A stretch of DNA of 64,000 bases from Pollenia angustigena. Lineage: Eukaryota; Arthropoda; Insecta; Diptera; Polleniidae. The DNA lies in contig OV884057.1 of assembly GCA_930367215.1 (NCBI GenBank), positions 108,773,284 through 108,837,283 on the forward strand, in the 5' to 3' direction. A model generated the notes under the pieces. That model saw only the letters and a list, made by a program, of their open reading frames with translations, was not told where the DNA came from and searched no databases. A program made the position numbers and the translations under genes. The number at the start of each line of letters is the position of its first letter. Position 1 is the first letter of the stretch. Shown here piece by piece: positions 22,921 through 33,297 of the stretch.

Positions 22921-23631
22921 ATAATATCTTATCCGTTTGCCGGCTGACTGCCTTTTTGTTGATGCGAACTCCGCTTTTATACTGTTGGCCGGTGTACATT
23001 AACACCAGTGATGTCAATTATGATTGTGTTGGTGAGATTACTCTTATCTCTAACATGCGGGCGAAATATGCGGTTGCGAGGCCTATTGCGAGGCCTTATT
23101 AAAGACCTTTTCTAAGGGTCATCTATGTTCGATTAAATTGTTGGGAATCAGGTAAGGTATTAAAACTTACAAAATATTTTCATGAAAGGGCGATGCAAAC
23201 ACCAGGACCAGCATTATGCGAGGAAATATAGTTCATGCTTTCCATTCATTTTTCATCAGACCATTTAAAGTTAACTTACATTTATTGCTATGAAGACTTA
23301 AAAGCAATAAATAATAATACAATTATCGAAAAATGTTGAGTTATGGACAGACACAATCAGTTATTATTTAAATAAATTTAATTTGGAACCTCATAAACTT
23401 TGCTTATTTTTTGGAAAAATTGCGCAGTTCACAATATTTGAAGTCTTTTTACAACCTAATACAATTCTTTCCAATATTTTTCGTTTTTTGCTCAACATAC
23501 CTTTGCGAATTCTAACAATGAAAATTCATTTGCTCATACTAATGCAAATATTAAGTTTAAAAATATTCTGTAAGTATTTACCACCATTATAAAAAGAGAA
23601 GATTTTAATAGCCTATAATAAATACATACTT
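22921..23631. other. Gene-free stretch
   Basis: Nothing recognisable. Open frames here (for example 23383-23592) have no supporting motif. 23050-23110 has a short GAGGCCT/AGGCCT repetition (TTGCGAGGCCTATTGCGAGG). Confidence 0.4.
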
Positions 23632-24165
23632 TTATTTACCAATAATATCTTCTAAATTTATATTGCAGTTTCGTAACAACAAAACATTTTTTAGGTTTGC
23701 GGATGTTAATTTATTGCGTTGTTTTGAGCAAATGTATTTCAAATCGGAAAATATTTGTTCGCAAAGATATGTTGAGGAGAAAAGCGACAAACATTTGAAG
23801 GAATTTTTTTTTAATATAGGATATAGCGCCCCGTCTAAATTTTTCCAGAACTCAATAATATTTTCCCTGTCTGGAGGATTAATTTCGCTCCTAAGTATGA
23901 TTAGTTCCGGCTGGATGCTGAATTCATAACTCGCAATGTCGCACTTAAAGGGATTTTGGAATATGTTAAGTAGTGGTTTTATATCCTCAAAATCTTGAAA
24001 ACGATCTTGAAAGTTGTAAAAAAGGTTTTCAAAAATTGCCAAATACTCAGATTTTTTCAAATATTTCTCCTTGCCATAAATAAGCAAAGTTTTAGGAAAG
24101 TTGGAAAAATCTTCATTATTTATTTCATTTGTTAATAAAATTAATTTGGTTTTAAAATTAAAAAA
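23632..24165 (-). pseudogene. hAT transposase C-terminal fragment
   Basis: Minus-strand translation runs about 175 residues and holds LSLFSSTYLCEQIFSDLKYI followed by SKQRNKLTSANLKNVLLLR. This matches the C-terminal dimerisation region of hAT transposases close to GTF2IRD2, ZBED and EPM2AIP1-like host proteins (usual form LFGSTYLCEQTFS). The upstream part (NFPKTLLIYGKEKYLKKSEY) extends it to about 24165. There is no start codon in a sensible place, no zinc-finger or catalytic N-terminus, and no matching ends. It belongs to a different hAT branch from the 1721-3640 pseudogene. Confidence 0.7.
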
Positions 24166-24907
24166 GATAGGGTATTCATAGTGGTAAGTAAAATAGAAAG
24201 GGTATTCACGGTGTTGGGTTACTCATACTTCAAACATCTGTGCATACATTTTAATTCTAGCTAATGGTATATCATAACTTTTTACAAAATACCAAATGCG
24301 CACCTGAGTTTGCCTGCAAAAATGTATAAAGTCATTATAACATGTCAAAGTTACGTTAAATAAATACCATAAAGTAGTAAGGTTTACTCTTTAGACTCGG
24401 TCATATAATTGTAGCATAAAAAAGTAAGCAATAAAAATAGTGCGAATCAATAAAGTTTCATTAATACATCAATAAAACACATCTTCTTACCCAAAAATTT
24501 TACCTGCTGTCACATTTGCTTTTATGTGTATAGGTTTACACATAAATTGTAGCAAAACAAGACTTTTTAACTCGTTTTTTAAATATTTTTACCTACTTAA
24601 GAAAAGTGTTTTCAAAAAAAAAAACCCCCCACCGACGCGATTGGTACAGAAACAAAAATATTTTTACATTCACAAAATACCAACAAATTCTTGTGGCTTT
24701 TTCTTTTCTTAATAATTTCTGCATTTAGGTACGTTTTTTTAACGAAAGAAAAAGGGACCCTGTTACAGGCATCAACGAATTTTTTCACGAACAAAACACA
24801 TATCGTTAGCTTAAATGCAAAACAATTATTTTGAAAATTTGAAATTTTTGTTGATTAGGATTCACTTTACATATATATTTTTATAAAATTTTAAAATTCT
24901 ATCTTAA
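24166..24907. other. Gene-free AT-rich stretch
   Basis: No supported gene or element. Low-complexity A and C runs occur at 24615-24632. Confidence 0.4.
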
Positions 24908-25716
24908 ACAAGTAAGAGTGCTATATTCGGCTGTGCCGAATCTTATATACCCTTCACCATTGTGGGAGCAGAATACAGAGCAACTAGACAAAAACTTAAT
25001 AATTTTTACATATGTATACATACATAATTATAATACTTTAAACTCCATTATAAATTAAATTTAAAAAGCGAAAACTGGTAAATATTTTTTTTAAATCGTT
25101 TTTAGAACATAAAAAAATAAAAATTAAAAAAAAAAAATTTCTTTTAAAAAAACCAGATTCGAACCAGAGAACTCACAGTTTCTAACTTAACCCCCTAGAC
25201 AACTAAACTATGAAGGAACGTTGTTTGAATATCATTAAAATGAAATATGGCCCGTTTTATGTTCACTGTGTAGGGTTGTAATTACTTTTGTTCACCACAA
25301 TAGCAAAGTTGTAAACCATAAAACTTATTTGAGTTGAGAACTGAAATATGGAAACATATTCACCAAAATAGTTTGTGGCATGTAAGTATGCGTGTTTGTT
25401 TTCTTTTATCATTTTGGGGAGTTTTTAAGTAGCAAAAAAACACAAAAATTCCTAGTTTCGATTTGTTAAAATAATTTGGTTAAATAGATGAAATAATATA
25501 GAAGGATGATAACGAAAATCATATTGAGCGTTATGCTAGTATATGTAAACAACTGTTAAGGGGGGGGGGGAGAGACGGACAGCCGGATTTGAACTTCGCT
25601 TTTCATAAGGACCCAGAATATATCTACTTTATAGGGTGTAGGATCAATATTGTAGAAATTACAAACGGAATGACAAAGTTATATATACCCTTTCACCTTC
25701 GGTGAAGGGTATAAAA
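24908..25716. repeat. Two-copy interspersed repeat, short form
   Basis: Begins AACAAGTAAGAGTGCTATA with a hairpin (ATTCGGCTGTGCCGAAT) and ends in a second hairpin (CCCTTTCACC then GGTGAAGGG). The copy at 43968-46071 is nearly identical over shared parts but carries an extra block of about 1.3 kb after the G run (25560 here). So this copy has an internal deletion, or the other an expansion. Terminal hairpins recall Helitron-like elements, but no TC or CTRR ends were found. Class unassigned. Confidence 0.65.
25151..25217 (-). repeat. tRNA-like internal promoter sequence
   Basis: On the minus strand, GGTTCGAATCT closely matches the pol III B box (GGTTCGANTCC) and TAGTTTAGTTGTCTAGG sits upstream at about the right distance for an A box. 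The acceptor stem does not pair, so this is not a functional tRNA. A second copy at 44211-44280 has a small insertion. Confidence 0.4.
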
Positions 25717-25736
25717 ATATAAAACATAAGTTTCTA

Positions 25737-25885
25737 AAATGGTTTAGAAAAAAACCATTTACCGACCGCTTGTCAGATTTTGTATTCGTATTCTCTCTTA
25801 CTCAATGCATTTTACTTTTACATGATATGATTTCTCTCATTCTACATTATGTCGTAATACAATGTATTACCGTGTAAACTGGCCT
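25737..25885 (-). mobile_element. Truncated Harbinger-like MITE (9929 family)
   Basis: Matches, in reverse orientation, the left 150 bp of 9929-10386, with the end at GTGTAAACTGGCCT followed by TTA. The other end is missing. Confidence 0.7.
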
Positions 25886-26712
25886 TTAAGAATTATTGCC
25901 TTTGTATACTGGTTTTGTCATATTTTAAAATATTTTTTTTTATAATAATATTATTGTTATTGTTTTTGCATATAAAAAATACATTTATTACAACCATTTG
26001 ATTTTAATACTTTTTTTGTTAAAATTTTAACTTTCCTCTTCACTTAACAAAATAAGAAAGTCAAGAAACACACGAATGATTAGTGTGATTTTTAACTTCG
26101 CTCAGGTTTTTTTATTTAATATGTATGAATTTAAGTTCATCAAACAATAAACAATAACCCGGTGGCGTTTATGAGTGACGTTGTCATTATAACATTTTCA
26201 TCGATGAATAATCGCACCAGAGTCAGTAACAAGTTGATATTTAGGGAGTTATGCATGACAACGGCTTTGCAATGTCACTGTTCCCTTAAAAGGAAAAACT
26301 TAGCGGCATTGTCTGTTATGAATAGATTACGAAGTGAGCGCTGCAGGACTTTGTCTGCCACATGTCCCCGTCAATGAATAAATCAAAAAATAACGGACCG
26401 TTTCTTTTTTCTGTTTGTTCTGTTCCATTTATTACTTGAGTTTATTCCGTGTTTTCCTTGTCACTCTGCCTGAAAAAATTCACTAATGATAGTTGATGAT
26501 ATTGTCTGTTAGGACTCACATAAAAAAGGACGCCTACAAGACAAAATCAACATTAGTCATCCATGACAGTTTGGAAAAATACTTTAAAAATTCATATATG
26601 ACACCAAAGTATAATCAGTTAGGGTGAATGTTTAAGAATAAAACATAATATCCTTTTAGAGAGCAAAAAATTTTTAAGAAAGGAACACCAACTTTAAATT
26701 TTTAAATAAACA
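25886..26712. other. Gene-free stretch
   Basis: No gene, RNA or element identified. 26622-26700 resembles 27989-28060 loosely (shared TTTTTAAGAAA and AAACACC words), which may be an old repeat. Confidence 0.35.
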
Positions 26713-26952
26713 GCCATGTCACAGAGTACAATTCCGTTCGGAAACGGAATTCATTCCGTATTTTGGTGCTTCAGAAAATGACGAAAAAATGTTTCGGAAT
26801 GAAACCATCTTTGTTTTCATGAATGGTATGGGAGTTGTCTGTTTCTGAAAGGCCATAAAACTATCAAAATACACTTTCCATCAACAAACAAATATGTTTT
26901 CTTCAATTCCGAACAGAATCATTCCGAACGGAATTGTACTCTGTGACATGGC
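26713..26952. mobile_element. Palindromic MITE
   Basis: Inverted ends GCCATGTCACAGAGTACAAT over about 30 bp, extending imperfectly inward through CCGTTCGGAA words. 240 bp, non-coding. Target duplication not clear. Confidence 0.7.
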
Positions 26953-27263
26953 CCAAAGAATCTCATTTTTTTTGTAGGATAGAAAACCCTGAATTCACAC
27001 ATTTTCTTAAGCCGACTCATGCACATTATGGTAGGGACTTTATTCTTAAATTTCCTGTAACATTACTGTCAAATTATCAAAGCCTTTAATTAAATTCCCG
27101 ACAGTTACTTCAAATTTTCCCGCATTCTATTAATAGAGAAACACACACAATTAGTGTAAGTGTGTGTGGCTAAATTTTAAATGAACGGTGTTGTGTTGAT
27201 CTCTCATTTAAAATGATTGAGCGTGAATGACTCGCTCTTATTTTTTTCCATTGGATAAGCATA

Positions 27264-28538
27264 CAGGGTTTCCGTTGGAAATTTTCGAAAAGGGTCAAAA
27301 AAAGTGGATTTTCCAAAAAAGTGCTCGCAAAAAGGGCATTTCAATAAAAAAGGGTTCAAGTTTTTTAAAAGCAGTATTTTCCATTCGAATAAATAAAATA
27401 AGACCAAGTTTTTTACAAACAAATAATATTTATTTCAGGTAGGCAGTGCTTAAAAAAGTAAGTTTTTTTTTGGAATGCCCTTTCCTGTTTTTAACACCTG
27501 ACCAAAAGTTTGTTTTTCATCATTATAACTCATTTCTTTAATACCTTTTATGTTATGTTCCCACATTTTCTTTTTTTTACCGATTTAGCGATTTCAAATA
27601 AATTTTAGGGATTGTTTCCAATTTTGCAATCATTCGCGAATTTTAGTGCTGTTCAGGATTGAAGTGATTTTTTCCTGTAAGTTTTCTGATTCTTAAATAA
27701 AGTTTTTACAATTTTTTATAAATACTCGACTTAACTATCATACCTCTGTTACCACTTGAAAATTTCAGCAATTTTGACCAATTTTTTTTCATATCTTTTA
27801 GTTTAAGGGACTTTTAATCAATTTTATGGCGCTATCTATTTTTTGAGTTTTTAAATTTTTGCTCTTTAAGGCAATCGTCGCCGTTGTAAAAATAGCCCCA
27901 ATAATAAACCGAAGAAACCTATTTTACAGGGCACTCTTAACATTGTCGATTTAAAATGCGGCGAAAAGTTCAATGCTTTATGCCATTATTAAGGGTGAAT
28001 TTTTTATCATAAAACTTGCTTCTCTTTAAGAGACCAACACATTTTTAAGAAACAAACACCTAATTGCATTTTTTTTTAAATAAAATGTCACTTTTTTTTT
28101 TTTTGAAAAGAAACCACCATAAGTTATCCATAAAATACTAAATTCGTTATGAGTTATGTTTGCTATTAGGGAAATTGTACTTTAATTTGTACTTTACTAT
28201 CGAAAATCTAATTTAGAAGTTACAACAAATTTATTAACACAAACTTTTTACGAATAAAAACTACTTTTAAGGAATTTGCGTTCTATATTTTGGTATTAAA
28301 TCTTCACTTGAAGTTCATTCCTCCATCTCCGCTTATTTCCAAAACATTTGTTTAGCACTAACGTTCAGCTGTGTTGAAAAACAACAAAATGTGAGTGCTA
28401 TTTCCAAAAAGGGTCAAAAAGTGGCACAAAATAGGTGAAAATGATACAAAAGTATAATTTAAAGAAAGGGTCATAAAAGGTATCAAGACCGTCGAAAAAG
28501 GGTCAAATTGATACTTTAGCATCACAACGGTAACGCTG
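27264..28538. mobile_element. hAT element, non-autonomous, GGGTCA subterminal repeats
   Basis: Ends CAGGGTTTCCGTTG and, by complement, CAGCGTTACCGTTG. Perfect 8-bp duplication TAAGCATA at 27256-27263 and 28539-28546. AAAAGGGTCA-type words recur near both ends. 1275 bp with no convincing coding sequence. Confidence 0.85.
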
Positions 28539-29684
28539 TAAGCATATCAAATACACACACAGCCAGAGCTGCCAGAAGTAAGATTTTACCTTATTTTTTA
28601 AGATTTTTTAACCGAAAAAAGATTTTAAGATTTTTTCCCCAAAAACAAGATTTTTTGTTTTTTCTTGGCGAAGGTCAGGTTCAATTAAAAAAAAAAAAAA
28701 TTCTTTGTTCCAATTTGAAATTTTTTAAACTAAATAATGCATCCTTGCGGCTTACTGGAAAAAAAAATACTTAAAAAGCAACCTCTGTTTGACGTTGAAG
28801 GGTGATTAATCAGGTGTAAGCTTTGCGCGCTTATTCTTTTGCAAAAACAGAATATATTGCAAGTCAGACTTAATAGACAAAAATTAAATAATAGCAAAGC
28901 CATTTAAATGAAAAATTTTCAATCCGAAAAGGTAATTTTAAGTGCATCGAAATACATATTGATATGTTTTAAAGTAAATTTTTGATTTTTTTAAGTAGAA
29001 GAAAGCAGTGTTTATTTGGTTGAAGATATTGTGGTAAAATACTAATTTTTGTGTACAGGATAATAGAACATGGGAAAAAGATGAAAAAATCATATGGAAA
29101 AACTTGGCACACTCGTTTGAATCCTTTAATTATTTTTTCGTCTTATTTTTCGATTTTCTGTCAATCTATATATTTTGTTTCTTATTTAGAACTGCGTCCG
29201 TAACTTTTATTTTTCATATATCTTTTGTTGTAGGCTAAAAAGGTAAAGCCTTAAAGTTAAGGTTGGCCTTAATGGAAGCGGTGGCAAGTCTGACATTATA
29301 AAACACCAAAATACAAATTGCATAAGAAAAAGACCAGTTGTATTAGTGGCAACCAAACAACAATAGACGAGGAATTTTAATTAAGGTACGTGCAAAATTT
29401 GTAAATTAAATTAAGTGCTTTTATAGCTGAACATAATTTACCGTTTGCCTGTATGAACCACTTGTCCTTGTTTTTAAAACAATCGAACCAGATTCAAAAA
29501 TAACACCGAAAATTTCTTGTGGCAGAACAAAAACGACTTGTCTCGTTAAAAAGGTTTTAGGACGCGCTCAGTTTGATTTTGTTTGCAACATTCTACGGCA
29601 GAAACAAATGTACAATTTAGTATAAGAAATTGATTTTTTTGTTATGTTTTTTTTTTTTGGTTTGTTATATGTATTAAATAAAAT

Positions 29685-29915
29685 TGTTTAAGCTTTGATA
29701 TTGTTACAAGTAAGACTTTGAGTGTTAAAAATTCTTATTCGCTTTAGGGTTTTATTTGTATAATATTTTTAGCTTTTCTAAAATCTTTGGAAAAGGTTTC
29801 CTGATGATCTGGCCTAAGCAACCAGTGAAATGCGCATAGAAGCTAGCTTTCCCTCAACAATAAATTTCAGTGTATTTATCAAATATGTAAAATTGGGAAT
29901 TTAGCACGTCATACC
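29685..29915 (+). repeat. Diverged single copy of the 471-bp repeat
   Basis: Aligns with the inverted unit at 56180-56400: shared AAGCTTTGATATTGTTACAA, the ribozyme-like core, CAACAATAAATTTCA and GGGAATT-AGCACG. Clearly more diverged than the array copies. Lies inside hAT element A, near its right end. Confidence 0.75.
29796..29843 (+). ncRNA. Hammerhead ribozyme-like motif
   Basis: Stem I GTTTC (29796-29800) pairs GAAGC (29839-29843). Core CTGATGA (29801-29807); stem II CTGG/CCAG with a loop of 9 and an unpaired T on each side; core GAA (29827-29829); loopless stem III ATGCGCAT (29830-29837); cleavage-site A (29838). Against the array copies stem III is longer by one base pair on each side yet still a palindrome, and stem I has changed while keeping pairing. 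Confidence 0.5.
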
Positions 29916-30082
29916 GTAAATAACTTTGGTAAGAATTGTTTTTATTATTTATAATAAAAAAACTACTTTTTTCCAAAAATAAGATTTTTTCTTCAAAAAT
30001 AAGATTTTTTTTTGGTGAAATTAAGATTTTTGCTGAAAACTTCTGGCAGCCCTGCACACAGCATTCATTTGACTACCAAATC

Positions 30083-31740
30083 CAGCGTTGCCAGAAGATT
30101 TGGAAGGAAAATCTTCTTTTGGAGAAAAAAATCTTATTTTGAAGAGAAAAATCTTGAAATTTTTTATAATAATAGCAAAAAAATAATATTATAATAATAT
30201 AAATAATGTTTTAATTTTTTAAAAGAAACTACTTTTTATTATGGAGACTATTTAAATTGAACTACGTAATTGCGGTATTTATACAAAATTAAATTGTAGG
30301 TTTAAAATTGTGTTTTTAGTTATATTTTCCAAAAAAAAAAAAAATATACATTTTAAATGCATTTAATTTCTAATAAATAAAAACGTAAAAAAGTCCATCT
30401 TTATTAAGAAGTTTCATCGAAAGCAATTTAATTCTAATATCATCTCTAGATGTATAAATTTTGGGCAGAAAAATTTTAGTTTGGGAGCTATAAAGCTTAT
30501 ACATCATATGAAATCTTAAGGGTTCTCAATTTAATATTATATTTTTTGATACCGTTGTGATATCGAAGGCATTTTGAGAAAATTGCATTTAAAAAAAGCT
30601 CATTGAAAAATATGGATTTTCCTAAATATATTCCTAATGGAATTTTTATTAAAATAATGTTGGTACACGTTTAAACAGATATTCTTAAGCACTTATGTAT
30701 ATATACTTTGTTAAAAAAATTATCATAAACTTGGAATGGGGAATTTTTCAACCAAAAGCTTCTTAGCCCTAGGATTCTCGGCAACTTTTTACCACTAAGC
30801 TCTTCTCTTGCTCTAGGCAGACCACAATAAGAACAGCTAAAAAACACAATTAAATAAAAAGTAAATAAATACTTTTTTTATTGAACGTATGCTTACTATG
30901 CTAGATTATACGAATTCATTAAATAATTTTATTATTTTATTTTACAAGCAAGTCATCGAATATGGAGTCCTTAATTTTGCACATTGCTTTTTTGCATCTA
31001 CCACACATTTGATTCAAACTTGATTCATTCAATTGAGAACATATTATTTATAAAATTCACGTTTCTGTTTTTTTGTTATTTTGTCCTATTTGAAAAATAT
31101 TGGAAGAAAACGAGAATTTGATCTGGCCAAGATGGTAATTTCATAGACTTTTACATAAATATAGAATTTTAACCCACTAGTTTGCTCCAATCGAATCCAA
31201 ATTAGTTTCATTCGATTCAGCACGTATCATTTATAGAACTTACGCCCCGGATTTTTTGTTATATTCGAAAAATATTGCAACGAAAACACAAATTTGGTCT
31301 GTCCAGACCAATACGGTAATCCTAGGGTTAAGTTCCATTAGTTTACCTTTTGGTACTAATTACATGAACTTTTATGTTCTTTTATAAATAAATCTTTATA
31401 AAAATACATTTTTTCTTTTCACAAATAATTTTTTTTTTCATCAATATTCCCAAAATTAACAACCGCGACTCTATGATGCTTTTTTAATGTTTTGTGTACC
31501 CAGAAATAATGATGCATTTTAGTACAAAAGTGTGCAAAATCAATTGACATCAAGCTAATATAAAACCTCAATGTTTTAAAAATTTACTCTTAAAAAAACT
31601 GTAAAAAAATTATGTATGTTGTACAAACTTTAAGTTAAAAATCTTTATTTCTAAAATTAAAAAATCTTAATTTGAGAACAAAAATCTTCAAATCTTTTTT
31701 TGTTCAAAAAATCTTAAAAATCTTAATTCTGGCAGCGCTG
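30083..31740. mobile_element. hAT element B
   Basis: Ends CAGCGTTGCCAGAAGAT and, by complement, CAGCGCTGCCAGAATTAAG. Perfect 8-bp duplication ACCAAATC at 30075-30082 and 31741-31748. Subterminal AAAATCTT repeats. Same terminal family as element A but distinct interior. 1658 bp, no open transposase. Starts only 28 bp after element A ends. Confidence 0.88.
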
Positions 31741-31850
31741 ACCAAATCATTTGTGCAGACCTCTAATTGATAGTAGCAAATCAGAGTTGGGAAAACTGTT
31801 ACAATTTTACCATTTAAATTCGAAAAGTACAAAGTTACACCAATGGCTAA

Positions 31851-32104
31851 GTCCCAATTTACACTAGGGACATTTCTTCCTGGACAGACGAAGTTTGAAG
31901 GCGAGGGGTCGAAAAGATAGAGTGTGTAGTACATGACTATCTGTACTAGACATTTTTTCATTTCCCTTTCTTACTTTTCGTAGTTTACATACAAGTATTA
32001 ATTTCTGTCTGACTTCTAATGTTTTATATGTAAACGCTTCAGGTAAGATTAAAAGAGAATTCAAAAAATGTCCGGCAAGAAATGTCCCTAGTGTAAATTG
32101 GGAC
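31851..32104. mobile_element. PIF/Harbinger-like MITE, 254 bp
   Basis: Inverted ends GTCCCAATTTACACTAGGGA. TAA at 31848-31850 and 32105-32107. Same length and family as 32589-32842, in the opposite orientation. Non-coding. Confidence 0.85.
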
Positions 32105-32130
32105 TAATTAAGTACAATTAAGAAATCTTA

Positions 32131-33008
32131 CCCAGCTGGCATTTTCAATCGTCTAGGAATCTACTGGGAATCATACAAAGAGTGTTTTTGATCGTCGACG
32201 AGCTCATTTTTTAATTGTTGACGATTCCACGCACGGAGAAACTGTTACACGTGCTGATTCGTATGAGGGAATCGTAAACGGAATCGTTTATGATATAGGT
32301 AGAGATTATATAACGAGTCTTTCAAAAAGCATGCCAAGAGACTCGTGTAGGGATTATTTTACAACTCGTAAAATGCTCAGCCGTATAACTGAGCTGCCTA
32401 AAAAGGGGCATCAAGCGTATTTTTCATGTTAAAACTTCTAATTTTCATACAATTTATATAAGACAAACCTTAAGGTTGCGAAATCAACTCTATCCTGTCG
32501 GAAAATCTTTTTTTACAGATCCTTAGGTCGGTTTGTTTTATTGAAATTGTATTGACAATAGAATTTTCATATTTCAATAACGCTCTTAGTCCCAATTTAC
32601 ACTAGGGACATTTCTTGCCGGACATTTTTTGAATTCTCTTTTAATCTTACCTGAAGCGTTTACATATGAAACATTCGAAGTCAGACAGTAATTAATACGT
32701 GTATGTAAACTACGAAAAGTAAGAAAGAGAAATGAAAAAATGTCCAGTACAGATAGTCATGTACTACACACTCTACCTTTTCGACCCCTCGCCATCAAAC
32801 TTCGTCTGTCCGACAAGAAATGTCCCTAGTGTAAATTGGGACTTATTAAGTAATTGTTATATGACTCTTACAGAGAGTCGCAAAAGGTTTAGTCCAAGAT
32901 AAACAGACGAGCGTTTGTTTTTGTTACTCGTCAGATAATCATCAGAAGATTCTTTTGGGAGTTGTATATGAAACATAATCGTCAAACAAACAGCCTATGC
33001 TAGCTGGG
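32131..33008. mobile_element. TA-flanked DNA element with nested MITE
   Basis: Ends CCCAGCTGGCAT and, by complement, CCCAGCTAGCAT, with TA on each side (32129-32130 and 33009-33010), as for Tc1/mariner-type insertion. Interior repeats GATCGTC/ATCGTC. About 620 bp without the nested 254-bp Harbinger MITE. Non-coding. Confidence 0.65.
32589..32842. mobile_element. PIF/Harbinger-like MITE, 254 bp, nested
   Basis: Same family as 31851-32104, inverted. TTA at 32586-32588 and 32843-32845. It sits inside the TA-flanked element, so it inserted later. Confidence 0.85.
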
Positions 33009-33297
33009 TAGTTTTACTAGTTTTATATGTAAGTGCTCCACAAAAAACTTTTAGTCAGCTGTTTTTGTTATGGAAACTAAATATCACTAATATCAAAAAT
33101 GTACATTGTAAACGCACTACATATAAGTACTTTTTTTCAACACTTTTTTTTTGCTTTCATGTTTGTTTACAACATAAATGTAAAATTTTTTTTTTTTTAT
33201 CTTTCTTGTCGAAAATTACAATATGTATTCAAAGCTTAATCCTAATTCTTATTTGTATTTGTTAGCCGTTACCAATGTAACCGCTAATTAATTGCAT

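Larger units (their letters stand above)
28564..30054. mobile_element. hAT element A
   Basis: Ends CAGAGCTGCCAGAAGTAAG and, by complement, CAGGGCTGCCAGAAG. Perfect 8-bp duplication CACACAGC at 28556-28563 and 30055-30062. Subterminal AAGATTTTT repeats at both ends. 1491 bp, non-coding apart from decayed sequence. It carries a copy of the 471-bp hammerhead repeat family (29685-29915). Confidence 0.88.

Noticed and set aside
25151..25217. Functional tRNA gene
   Set aside because: Only the B box and a weak A box fit; acceptor and anticodon stems do not pair. Kept as tRNA-like.
26162..26377. Open frame of 71 codons
   Set aside because: No motif, no neighbouring exon, and it lies in repeat-derived DNA. 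Treated as chance.
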